A stretch of DNA of 5,376 nucleotides. It comes from an uncultured Micrococcales bacterium (GTDB lineage Bacteria; Actinomycetota; Actinomycetes; Actinomycetales; Microbacteriaceae). The translations under genes were made by a program, and so were the position numbers. Below are positions 1-5,376 of this stretch, piece by piece. The notes below the pieces were generated by a model. It worked only from the letters and a program-made list of their open reading frames with translations, did no database searches and was not told the DNA's origin. Within the stretch, counting starts at the first letter, position 1. Each line of letters starts with the position of its first letter. The stretch is from positions 1 through 5,376 of the forward strand of contig CALFOB010000224.1 of assembly GCA_937919125.1 (NCBI GenBank). The letters are read 5' to 3'.

Positions 1-1431
1 GTTAGAGCGAGAACACATCTCGACGGCGGCAATGCCTACATAGATCGTTTGCTAACTATTGCCATTGTCACCTTCGGATCAATAACTGTTCTAACTACCG
101 TCAGTGCTCCGGTACTTGTCTCCCTATACACAAGTGGTTGGGGTGCAGATCAACTAGCGTTGGCAACAGCCTTTGCTTACTGGTGTTTGCCACAGCTGTT
201 CTTCTACGGTCTCTACTCTCTGCTTGGAGAAGTTCTAAACGCTAAGAGCAAGTTCGGCCCTTACATGTGGGCACCGGTTCTAAACAACATTGTTGCCATC
301 ATCGGTATGGCTGCGTTTGTGTGGCAGTTTGGGTTTGATCCAACAGGTCAGCAGAGTGTTGCCGATTGGACGCAACAACAAATCTCTTGGCTTGCAGGAT
401 CAGCAACACTGGGTGTTGCCTCTCAAGCTCTCATTCTTTTGGTCTTCTGGAAGAAGATGGGTCTAACTTTCAAGTTCAATTTCTCTTGGCGTGGAGTCGG
501 TCTAGGACCTGCGATGAAAGCAGCTTCATGGACGCTTGGAATGCTCATCGTCACTCAGATAGGTGGCATAGTTCAGACAGCTGTTGCATCTAGCTCTATT
601 CAAGGCAGAGATCAACTTGTTGATAGCAATGTTGCGATTGCATCGGTAGCAGCAATGAGCATTGCCTGGCTTATCTTTATGCTTCCTCATTCTGTGGCAA
701 CAGTTTCAATTGCAACTGCTTACTTCACCAGAATGTCTGAGCATGCAATGGACAAGAACTTCGATGAACTAAAGAAAGATCTTGTTGAGGGCCTAAGAAC
801 AATCGCGATGATTAGTGGTCTAGCAACAACTGCACTTATCGTTTTGGCATATCCGGTTTCAAGAGTTTTCGTCGGAGAACTACCTGGCGCTGTTGCTCTA
901 GGAAATGTTGTGATTGCAATGGTTGTCGGACTATTACCGTTCAGCTTTGTTTTCATGATTCAAAGAGCTTTTTACGCTTTGGAAGATACTCGAACTCCAT
1001 TCATCTTCACTTTCGTTCAAGTGACTGTGAACATAACTGGATCTGTCTTGGTATGGCTTTATGTTGAAGACATCTGGTTGGTCGTTGGGTTGTCATTGGT
1101 TACCAGCACAAGCATTCTCATTCAGTCTCTTCTCTCCTTTGCTTTGTTTAGAAGAAAGTATGGTTCCCTTGGTCAAGGTCGACTAGCTCAAGCCACAATA
1201 AAGTTTGTGAGCGCAGCTTTAGTAGCAGGTGGTGTTGGCTACTTGATGCTTCAAGGTTTGGGTGGAACGGTGGCAGGAGCATTCCCAATCGATAGCGTTC
1301 TAACCGCAGTTGTTTCATGTGTAACTGTGGGACTGGTGATTAGCTTGGTCTACATTTTGATTCTCAAGTTACTTCGAGTCAAAGAAGTAGAGATTCTTTT
1401 AGCTCCAGTAGTACGCCTACTGCGTCGCTAA
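1..1431 (+). CDS. murJ: MurJ (MviN) lipid II flippase, 5'-truncated by the window
   Basis: Integral membrane flippase of the MOP superfamily that moves the peptidoglycan precursor lipid II across the cytoplasmic membrane. The frame is open from base 1 (VRARTHLDGGNAYIDRLLT...), so the gene enters from the left. A TTG at 49 is an internal Leu codon, not a start. The visible part is 476 residues; compared with the roughly 510-residue E. coli protein, about 75 N-terminal residues are missing, including TM1-2 and the conserved N-terminal Arg/Asp residues. About twelve hydrophobic segments follow, near residues 18-42, 57-79, 90-110, 130-150, 174-195, 213-242, 266-288, 296-322, 334-356, 358-383, 401-420 and 432-455. 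Family hallmarks are MLPHSVATVSIATAYFTRMS before a basic/acidic loop, and QRAFYALEDTRTPF. It ends in a short basic tail (VVRLLRR) with no pseudokinase extension like that of mycobacterial MviN. Family assignment is sure; function is by homology. Confidence 0.95.
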   Translation, partial: VRARTHLDGGNAYIDRLLTIAIVTFGSITVLTTVSAPVLVSLYTSGWGADQLALATAFAYWCLPQLFFYGLYSLLGEVLNAKSKFGPYMWAPVLNNIVAIIGMAAFVWQFGFDPTGQQSVADWTQQQISWLAGSATLGVASQALILLVFWKKMGLTFKFNFSWRGVGLGPAMKAASWTLGMLIVTQIGGIVQTAVASSSIQGRDQLVDSNVAIASVAAMSIAWLIFMLPHSVATVSIATAYFTRMSEHAMDKNFDELKKDLVEGLRTIAMISGLATTALIVLAYPVSRVFVGELPGAVALGNVVIAMVVGLLPFSFVFMIQRAFYALEDTRTPFIFTFVQVTVNITGSVLVWLYVEDIWLVVGLSLVTSTSILIQSLLSFALFRRKYGSLGQGRLAQATIKFVSAALVAGGVGYLMLQGLGGTVAGAFPIDSVLTAVVSCVTVGLVISLVYILILKLLRVKEVEILLAPVVRLLRR

Positions 1432-1480
1432 ATTTGCCGAGATAAACTAGCCTTACTTGCTTCCCCATCTTTAACGTTCT

Positions 1481-1484
1481 GGAG
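1481..1484 (+). promoter_or_regulatory. Shine-Dalgarno of trxB fixing a TTG start
   Basis: GGAG sits six bases before the TTG at 1491. The next codons give HEVIIIGSGPAG, the expected N-terminus of thioredoxin reductase, and no ATG or GTG in frame upstream gives a better fit. The site therefore supports a TTG start. The 59-nt spacer from murJ also holds TAAACT (1443-1448), which resembles an actinobacterial -10 but has no convincing -35, so trxB may be read from murJ, from its own promoter, or both. Confidence 0.7.
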
Positions 1485-1490
1485 TATAAA

Positions 1491-2414
1491 TTGCACGAAG
1501 TCATCATCATCGGATCTGGCCCAGCTGGATACACCGCAGGTATTTACACCGGACGTGCTGGATTGAATCCACTACTAATTGCTTCATCTGTCGAAGCCGG
1601 TGGTGAACTTATGAAGACCACTGAGGTGGAGAATTACCCTGGCTTCCCAACTGGTTTGCAAGGACCAGAGTTGATGGATGCCTTTAGGCAACAGGCTGAG
1701 CGCTTTGGCACAGAAGTACTTCTAGATGACGTAATCGAAGTTGACCTAAAGGGTCCAGTGAAGATTGTTAAGACCGGTGGCGGCAAGACCTTCGAAGCTA
1801 AGACAGTCATCCTTGCAACAGGTGCTGCCTACCGTGAGCTTGGTTTGCCTCGTGAAAAAGAGCTAAGCGGTTATGGAATTTCTTGGTGTGCAACTTGCGA
1901 TGGTTTCTTCTTCAGAGAGAAGACCATTGCTGTAGTTGGTGGTGGTGACTCTGCAATGGAGGAAGCGACATTCCTAACTAGATTCGCTAGCAAGGTTTAC
2001 TTGATTCACCGTCGTGACTCATTCAAGGCATCAAAGATCATGCAGGAGCGCGCTCTTAACAACCCGAAGATTGAAGTCATCTGGAACACAGAAGTTAGTG
2101 AACTTTTGGGTGAAGGAAAACTAACCGGCATCAAGACCAACAACCTAGTTGCTGGCACTCAGAACACACTTGAACTAGATGGGCTTTTCATTGCTATTGG
2201 TAATGACCCTCGAGTCTGGTTAGTTGAAAACCAACTAACACTCACACCGGAGAAGTTCATTGAAGTTGATGGCAGATCATCAAAGACAAGTTTGCCTGGT
2301 GTCTTCGCAGCCGGAGATGTTATCGACCCAACATATCGTCAAGCCATCACAGCCGCAGGTTCTGGTTGTGTAGCAGCATTAGACGCAGAACATTACCTAA
2401 GCAACCTAAAATAG
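1491..2414 (+). CDS. trxB: Thioredoxin reductase (NADPH, FAD)
   Basis: Cytoplasmic flavoenzyme that passes electrons from NADPH through FAD and a redox disulfide to thioredoxin. The protein is 307 residues, the usual length of the low-molecular-weight bacterial class. An FAD dinucleotide-binding motif lies at residues 8-13 (GSGPAG). The active-site disulfide is C133-A-T-C136 followed by D137. The second Rossmann motif, for NADPH, is GGGDSA at 150-155, and the NADPH 2'-phosphate contact region is HRRDSFKA at 173-180. The C-terminal FAD motif is GVFAAGDV at 270-277. All key residues are present. It starts at TTG 1491 behind GGAG. Its partner trxA begins 22 nt downstream, so the two very likely form one transcript; trxB-trxA pairing beside murJ is typical of Actinobacteria. 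No sign of damage or transfer. Confidence 0.97.
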   Translation: MHEVIIIGSGPAGYTAGIYTGRAGLNPLLIASSVEAGGELMKTTEVENYPGFPTGLQGPELMDAFRQQAERFGTEVLLDDVIEVDLKGPVKIVKTGGGKTFEAKTVILATGAAYRELGLPREKELSGYGISWCATCDGFFFREKTIAVVGGGDSAMEEATFLTRFASKVYLIHRRDSFKASKIMQERALNNPKIEVIWNTEVSELLGEGKLTGIKTNNLVAGTQNTLELDGLFIAIGNDPRVWLVENQLTLTPEKFIEVDGRSSKTSLPGVFAAGDVIDPTYRQAITAAGSGCVAALDAEHYLSNLK

Positions 2415-2436
2415 TCTTAACCAATAAGGAGTAATC

Positions 2437-2760
2437 ATGGCAGCAAAAAACGTAACCACCGCAACTTTCCAAGCAGATGTTCTGTCATCAGCTAAGCCAG
2501 TTCTAGTAGATTTCTGGGCTGAATGGTGTGGCCCATGTCGTATGGTTTCACCAATCCTTGATGAGATTGCTGGTGAGCACGCTGACAAGATCACAATCGT
2601 AAAGGTCAACGTTGACGAAGAGCCGGCACTTGCTCAGCAGTATGGCATCACTTCTATTCCTGCCATGCAGGTGTTCCAGGGTGGGGAAGTAGTCAAGTCA
2701 ATCATTGGTGCAAAGCCAAAGCCTGCTCTCTTGGCAGACTTGAGCTCATTCATCAACTAA
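2437..2760 (+). CDS. trxA: Thioredoxin
   Basis: Small cytoplasmic dithiol protein that reduces disulfides in client enzymes and is recharged by the TrxB encoded just upstream. It has 107 residues, the classic single-domain length. The redox motif WCGPC lies at residues 30-34 (Cys31, Cys34), within VDFWAEWCGPC. The buried Asp is D25, and the cis-proline is P75 in TSIPAMQVF. The residues after the cis-proline (AMQVF) differ from the more common TLLLF/TLMVF, an ordinary variation. The ATG at 2437 is preceded by a strong TAAGGAG (2425-2431) with a 5-nt gap, only 22 nt after the trxB stop, which indicates cotranscription. A strong intrinsic terminator begins 15 nt after its stop, so this is the end of the murJ/trxB/trxA transcription unit. 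Confidence 0.97.
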   Translation: MAAKNVTTATFQADVLSSAKPVLVDFWAEWCGPCRMVSPILDEIAGEHADKITIVKVNVDEEPALAQQYGITSIPAMQVFQGGEVVKSIIGAKPKPALLADLSSFIN

Positions 2761-2774
2761 GTTAGTTCTAAGTT

Positions 2775-2811
2775 AAACGGCTACGGTGCCTATGGTGCCT
2801 TAGCCGTTTTT
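2775..2811 (+). terminator. Intrinsic terminator after trxA
   Basis: A 9-bp perfect stem pairs AAACGGCTA (2775-2783) with TAGCCGTTT (2801-2809), followed by a T run at 2807-2811. In RNA, the two GGTGCC copies inside the loop (2785-2790 and 2794-2799) can pair with each other through two G-U wobbles around a UAU loop, giving one long hairpin. An alternative outer pairing, GTTAAAC (2772-2778) with GTTTAAC (2813-2819), is also possible. It should end the trxB-trxA transcript and largely separate it from the aminotransferase. Confidence 0.85.
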
Positions 2812-2826
2812 CGTTTAACCCAAGCA

Positions 2827-2842
2827 TGTTTCACGATTAACT
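2827..2842 (+). promoter_or_regulatory. Degenerate parS-like site (possible ParB-binding half-site)
   Basis: TGTTTCACGATTAACT matches the near-universal parS palindrome TGTTTCACGTGAAACA at 12 of 16 positions. The left half is perfect through the central CACG and the mismatches are all in the right half. It lies in the leader of the aminotransferase gene, about 1.3 kb from the end of parB. A closely similar site lies inside parB at 4702-4717. Full parS sites are usually near-perfect, so binding may be weak or absent. The same bases precede the aminotransferase ribosome-binding site (AAGAAGG, 2843-2849). Confidence 0.3.
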
Positions 2843-2854
2843 AAGAAGGTTCCA

Positions 2855-4069
2855 ATGGCTAAAGATTTATGGTCAGACAGATACGCATCAAGAGCGAACG
2901 GATTATCCGCCTCTGAAGTTCGAGCGCTGTTTGCCGTTGTGTCACGTCCAGAAGTTGTTTCGCTTGCTGGTGGTATGCCGTTTGTCCCTGCTCTTCCTAA
3001 AGACCGAATGATTGAGAGTTTTCAATCACTTATGTCAGATAGATCTGCGACTGCTTTGCAATATTCGGGTGGTCAGGGAGATCCAACTCTTCGCGAACAC
3101 ATTCAAGAGATCATGTCACTTGAAGGAATCAAATCAGACATCGACAACATCGTTGTCACAACAGGTTCTCAGCACGGTTTGGATTTAGTTTCCTCGCTGT
3201 TCTTAGACCCAGGTGATGTAGTGCTTGCTGAAGGCCCAAGCTATGTTGGTGCCCTCGGAGTATTTAGAGCGAGACAAGCTCACATCGAACATGTCTACAC
3301 AGACAGCAACGGGATTTCTCCTGAAGCTCTTTCACAAACAATCAAAAGAGTTCAGGCAGCAGGTAAAAACATTAAGTTCTTATACCTAGTTCCTAACTTC
3401 GCTAATCCAAGTGGTGTGACACTCGCTGCTGAGAGACGTGCACAGATTCTTGAGATTTGTCGCAAACACCACATTCTTGTTTTGGAAGATAACGTCTATG
3501 GACTTCTTTACTTTGATGAGAAAGCTCCCGATGCCCTTCGTTCTCTAGATGAAGACGGCGTAATCTACTTAGGTTCATTCTCAAAGATTTTGGTGCCAGG
3601 ATTCAGAGTTGGTTATGTACTTGCTCCGCCTTCAATCAAAGAGAAACTAGTTCTAGCTAACGAATCAGCTGTGCTTTGCCCAAGTGCCTTCTCTCAGATG
3701 ATGATCAGCGAATACTTGAGCACAAACGACTGGAAAGCCCAGATTTCAGTGTTTAGAAATGAATACAGAATCCGCAGAGACGCTGCCCTGTCAGCAATGA
3801 GTGAATTCCTGCCAGATTTAAAGACAACTCAGCCTGGTGGTGGTTTTTACCTCTGGGTAGATCTGCCAGCTGGTGTCGATTCTAAGAAAATGCTTCCCAA
3901 AGCAGTGGAGAATCTAGTTGCCTACACGCCAGGCACAGCGTTCTACGGAAATGGAACAGGTCAAGAGTTCTTGAGAATTTCTTATTCATATCCAACACCT
4001 GAAAACATTAGAGTCGGTGTTGAACGCTTAGCGAAAACAATCTCAGCAGAGCTAGCTAAAGTCCAGTAA
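2855..4069 (+). CDS. PLP-dependent aminotransferase, fold type I (LysN/MocR-C-terminal-like), substrate unknown
   Basis: A cytoplasmic class I/II aminotransferase of 404 residues, the normal length for free-standing members of this subgroup; no GntR-type HTH domain is attached. VVSLAGGMP at residues 34-42 and QYSGGQGDPTLRE at 69-81 are typical of the LysN / aromatic and 2-aminoadipate aminotransferase group. Cofactor and substrate residues visible are Y70, N184 in NFANPSG (181-187), D212 in EDNVYG (211-216), Y215, the PLP-binding lysine K244 in SFSK (241-244), R251 in PGFRVGY, and the substrate carboxylate arginine R374 in FLRISYSYP. All catalytic residues are intact, so it should be active, but the substrate cannot be read from sequence. 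ATG 2855 follows AAGAAGG with a 5-nt gap. It lies behind a terminator, so it probably has its own promoter, which I could not place. It runs convergently toward parB. Confidence 0.9.
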   Translation: MAKDLWSDRYASRANGLSASEVRALFAVVSRPEVVSLAGGMPFVPALPKDRMIESFQSLMSDRSATALQYSGGQGDPTLREHIQEIMSLEGIKSDIDNIVVTTGSQHGLDLVSSLFLDPGDVVLAEGPSYVGALGVFRARQAHIEHVYTDSNGISPEALSQTIKRVQAAGKNIKFLYLVPNFANPSGVTLAAERRAQILEICRKHHILVLEDNVYGLLYFDEKAPDALRSLDEDGVIYLGSFSKILVPGFRVGYVLAPPSIKEKLVLANESAVLCPSAFSQMMISEYLSTNDWKAQISVFRNEYRIRRDAALSAMSEFLPDLKTTQPGGGFYLWVDLPAGVDSKKMLPKAVENLVAYTPGTAFYGNGTGQEFLRISYSYPTPENIRVGVERLAKTISAELAKVQ

Positions 4070-4073
4070 AAAG

Positions 4074-4155
4074 TTATCCACAGGTTTTCACAAGAATGTT
4101 GGGTATAACCCTGTGGAAAAGCATGTGGATAACCAGAATTTAGACCTGTGGATAA
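4074..4155. promoter_or_regulatory. Cluster of DnaA boxes between convergent genes
   Basis: The 89-nt spacer between the aminotransferase and parB stops is filled with 9-mers matching the DnaA box TTATCCACA. Perfect boxes lie at 4074-4082 (+), 4124-4132 (-) and 4147-4155 (-). A one-mismatch box (TTTTCCACA) lies at 4112-4120 (-) and a two-mismatch box (TTATACCCA) at 4100-4108 (-). The boxes starting at 4100, 4112 and 4124 share orientation and sit 12 nt apart, with 3-nt gaps, an arrangement suited to cooperative DnaA binding. The form TTATCCACA, rather than the TTGTCCACA favoured by GC-rich Actinobacteria, agrees with the low GC content here. No promoter lies here because both flanking genes end at it. 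A role as a DnaA reservoir or outlying origin element is inference. Confidence 0.85.
4074..4155. repeat. 12-bp inverted repeat, possible weak bidirectional terminator
   Basis: TTATCCACAGGT (4074-4085) and ACCTGTGGATAA (4144-4155) are perfect reverse complements, 58 nt apart. On the + strand the right arm is followed directly by TTTTT (4156-4160), which runs into the parB stop codon. On the - strand the matching arm is followed by C and TTTTT (4072-4068, after one further base). The symmetry could end transcription from both converging genes, but the loop is long for an intrinsic terminator. The arms are also DnaA boxes, so the symmetry may simply reflect opposed boxes. Confidence 0.4.
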
Positions 4156-4158
4156 TTT

Positions 4159-5115
4159 TTAGAACTTAGTTTCTTGTCCAAGCTCGGTCAAAATACGCTT
4201 CATGTCGTCCACGCTAGCGAAGTCAATCTCAATAGTTCCCTTTTTCAAGCCCAATTTGATTCGCACAGAAGTGTTCAGCTTGTCTGAGAGGCTCTCGGCT
4301 AGGGTTTTGAGTGCATCCTGCTTGCCGCCAGGCTTGATCTTGCCCCTCTTGCCAGGCTTCTTCACTAATTCTTCAGTTGCTCGAACAGATAAACCTAGAT
4401 TGATGACCTTGTCTGCCAATTCGGTCATTCGGTCAGGATCTTCGACGGAAAGAATCGCTCTGGCGTGGCCAGCACTCAATACCCCGGCTGCAACCTTTGA
4501 TTGAAGAGCTGTAGGAAGCCTTAGGAGGCGAATGGTGTTGGTGATTTGAGGTCGTGAACGTGACAGTTTCTCAGCCAATTGATCCTGTGTGCAGCCATAT
4601 TCTTCCAAAAGCTGCTGATATGCGCTCGCTTCTTCAATGGCATTGAGGTCGCTTCTGTGAAGGTTCTCAAGAAGAGCGTCTCTAAGCATGTTCTCATCGC
4701 CAGTTTCACGAATAACAGCTGGAATCTGAGTGAGTCCGGCTTCTTTAGACGCTCTTAGGCGACGCTCACCCATGATTAGCTCGTACTTATTGACACCATT
4801 TTGTTTACCAAGTGAACGAACCGAGATTGGTTGTAGTACGCCGAATTCCTTAACGCTCCCCACAAGCTCAGCAAAATCAGCTGGATCGAAGTTGCTTCGT
4901 GGCTGTTTAGCGTTTGGAGTGATGTCGGCGATGTTTAGGTAACCAAAAGTTGCTCCTGGAACAGGAACTAGGTCAACTGGTGCATTGGTTGAGCCACCAA
5001 AGAAGACGCTGATTGGATTGCCGTCGGCTGGACGCTCCATGCGGTCTTGAGTGTTTGCCACCTCTGGGATTAGAGCGCCAATGCCTCTACCCAATCCGCC
5101 CTTTTTCTCAGCCAT
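4159..5115 (-). CDS. parB: Chromosome-partitioning protein ParB (CTP-dependent parS-binding clamp)
   Basis: Centromere-binding protein that loads at parS sites near the origin, spreads as a CTP-switched sliding clamp, and works with the ParA ATPase to segregate origins. It has 318 residues, normal for the chromosomal Spo0J/ParB family. The N-terminal ParA-activating segment is GGLGRGIGALIP (6-17), followed by a low-conservation linker of about 45 residues. The ParB/CTP-binding domain begins at ADITPNAKQPR (63-73) and contains FGVLQPISVR (91-100), GERRLRA (116-122) and ENLHRSDLNAIEEA (150-163). The HTH DNA-binding region is CTQDQLAEKLSRSRPQITNTIRLLRLP (in two parts, 175-187 and 188-201), with VLSAGHARAIL at 212-222. 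The C-terminal dimerisation domain ends at residue 318. ATG 5115 has AGAGGAG (5122-5128) 6 nt upstream and lies within the parA 3' end, an 8-nt overlap that implies operon expression and translational coupling. Confidence 0.97.
   Translation of the reverse strand: MAEKKGGLGRGIGALIPEVANTQDRMERPADGNPISVFFGGSTNAPVDLVPVPGATFGYLNIADITPNAKQPRSNFDPADFAELVGSVKEFGVLQPISVRSLGKQNGVNKYELIMGERRLRASKEAGLTQIPAVIRETGDENMLRDALLENLHRSDLNAIEEASAYQQLLEEYGCTQDQLAEKLSRSRPQITNTIRLLRLPTALQSKVAAGVLSAGHARAILSVEDPDRMTELADKVINLGLSVRATEELVKKPGKRGKIKPGGKQDALKTLAESLSDKLNTSVRIKLGLKKGTIEIDFASVDDMKRILTELGQETKF
4702..4717. promoter_or_regulatory. Degenerate parS-like site inside parB
   Basis: AGTTTCACGAATAACA matches parS TGTTTCACGTGAAACA at 12 of 16 positions. 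Its core GTTTCACGAATAAC differs by a single base from the core of the intergenic site at 2828-2841. It lies in the codons for V-I-R-E-T (about residues 134-138), a conserved ParB stretch, so protein constraint could produce it by chance. A precedent exists: one B. subtilis parS site lies inside spo0J (parB). Confidence 0.25.
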
Positions 5116-5354
5116 GTGATACTCCTCTGTGTGCTATCTCAATTGCTGCTTCCATGTAAGAAATTGCTCCATTTGAGCTTCGATCGTAGTTAATCACTGT
5201 TTGTCCGTAGCTTGGAGCTTCAGCAACACCAATCTGACGAGGAATCAAAGTTTGAAGGGTTTGGGTAGGGAAGTGATTACGAACATCGTCAACTACAGCC
5301 TGGTTCAACTTAGTTCTTGAGTCATACATGGTCAAAAGGATTGTTGAGAGAGCT
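5108..5354 (-). CDS. parA: Chromosome-partitioning ATPase ParA (Soj), C-terminal fragment
   Basis: The C-terminal 81 residues of the ParA/Soj deviant-Walker ATPase that moves ParB-bound origins over the nucleoid. The visible part reads ALSTILLTMYDSRTKL..., with VVDDVRNHF, then IPRQIGVAEAPSYGQTV and YDRSSNGAISYMEAA, all standard ParA C-terminal signatures. The Walker A and other nucleotide-binding motifs lie upstream and are not in the window. True sequence stops at 5354. Beyond it the reading frame continues into sequencing adapter, giving the spurious start MCSSDL from a GTG at 5371; that start must not be used. The TGA stop (5110-5108) overlaps the parB ATG region by 8 nt, so parA and parB are one operon. 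In Actinobacteria this operon usually follows rsmG (gidB), which would lie off the right edge. Confidence 0.93.
5122..5128 (-). promoter_or_regulatory. Shine-Dalgarno of parB inside the parA 3' end
   Basis: AGAGGAG on the - strand, 6 nt before the parB ATG at 5115, lies wholly inside the last codons of parA. With the 8-nt gene overlap this supports the chosen parB start and coupling of ParB translation to that of ParA. Confidence 0.75.
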
Positions 5355-5376
5355 AGATCGGAAGAGCACACGTCTG
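5355..5376. other. Illumina TruSeq adapter remnant at the contig end (not genomic)
   Basis: The last 22 bases begin AGATCGGAAGAGC and end ACACGTCTG, identical to the start of the TruSeq read-1 adapter. The first A corresponds to the library A-tail, so the genomic insert ends at 5354. Read on the - strand the adapter encodes the familiar false N-terminus MCSSDL. Confidence 0.97.

Noticed and set aside
49..51. TTG as the start codon of murJ
   Set aside because: The frame is open from base 1 and the upstream codons (HLDGGNAYIDR) fit the family, so the TTG is internal.
702..717. Third parS-like match in murJ (AGTTTCAATTGCAACT)
   Set aside because: Only 11 of 16 matches and the central CACGTG core is broken; this level is expected by chance.
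1443..1448. TAAACT as a -10 element for trxB
   Set aside because: It fits the loose TANNNT pattern but no convincing -35 lies upstream; too weak to list as a feature.
2755..2767. Small palindrome AACTAA-G-TTAGTT over the trxA stop
   Set aside because: AT-rich 6-bp arms with a one-base loop cannot form a real hairpin; the true terminator is just downstream.
2814..2842. Promoter for the aminotransferase: TTTAAC, 17 nt, TTAACT
   Set aside because: Spacing is right, but each hexamer matches consensus at only about three positions, and the predicted start would fall inside or beyond the ribosome-binding site.
4070..4158. The spacer as the main replication origin oriC
   Set aside because: Only 89 nt, no clear AT-rich unwinding stretch, and no dnaA or dnaN beside it; actinobacterial origins normally lie between those genes. 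A DnaA-box cluster is all that can be supported.
4202..4942. Open frames of 70-100 codons on the + strand opposite parB, and similar short frames over murJ, trxA and the aminotransferase
   Set aside because: They are shadows of well-supported genes, with no recognisable motifs and no ribosome-binding sites that stand out.
5369..5371. GTG start giving a complete 87-residue protein on the - strand
   Set aside because: The start and the first five codons lie in sequencing adapter; the real gene is a truncated parA.

Overview
The window is a fragment of an actinobacterial chromosome, probably from near the replication origin. It holds six genes in two convergent groups. On the + strand are murJ (5' end cut off by the window), trxB, trxA and a PLP-dependent aminotransferase. 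On the - strand are parB and the last 81 codons of parA. The order murJ-trxB-trxA-(gene)-parB(-)-parA(-) matches the oriC-proximal mviN-trxB-trxC-cwlM-parB-parA region of Mycobacterium, but sigM is absent and an aminotransferase occupies the cwlM side. GC content is about 47% (hand count of four 60-base lines), low for Actinobacteria. That would suit a genome-reduced aquatic lineage such as the Luna-type Microbacteriaceae or acI. This placement is inference; the gene families are clear.

Layout: murJ (1-1431, lipid II flippase, open at the left edge); a 59-nt spacer; trxB (1491-2414, TTG start behind a GGAG); a 22-nt spacer; trxA (2437-2760); an intrinsic terminator (2775-2811); a short leader carrying a degenerate parS-like site; the aminotransferase (2855-4069); an 89-nt spacer between convergent genes with three perfect DnaA boxes plus one near-perfect and one degenerate box; parB (4159-5115, -); and partial parA (5108-5354, -), overlapping parB by 8 nt. 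There is no gene-free stretch longer than 300 nt.

The genes serve three jobs: cell-wall precursor export (MurJ), thiol redox balance (TrxB reduces TrxA with NADPH), and chromosome segregation (ParA/ParB). The aminotransferase is a metabolic enzyme of unknown substrate.

The most notable points are the compact DnaA-box cluster at the convergent junction beside parB, and the last 22 bases. Those bases are Illumina TruSeq adapter, not genome, so any protein start called inside them is an artefact. No undescribed defence or mobile system is visible.
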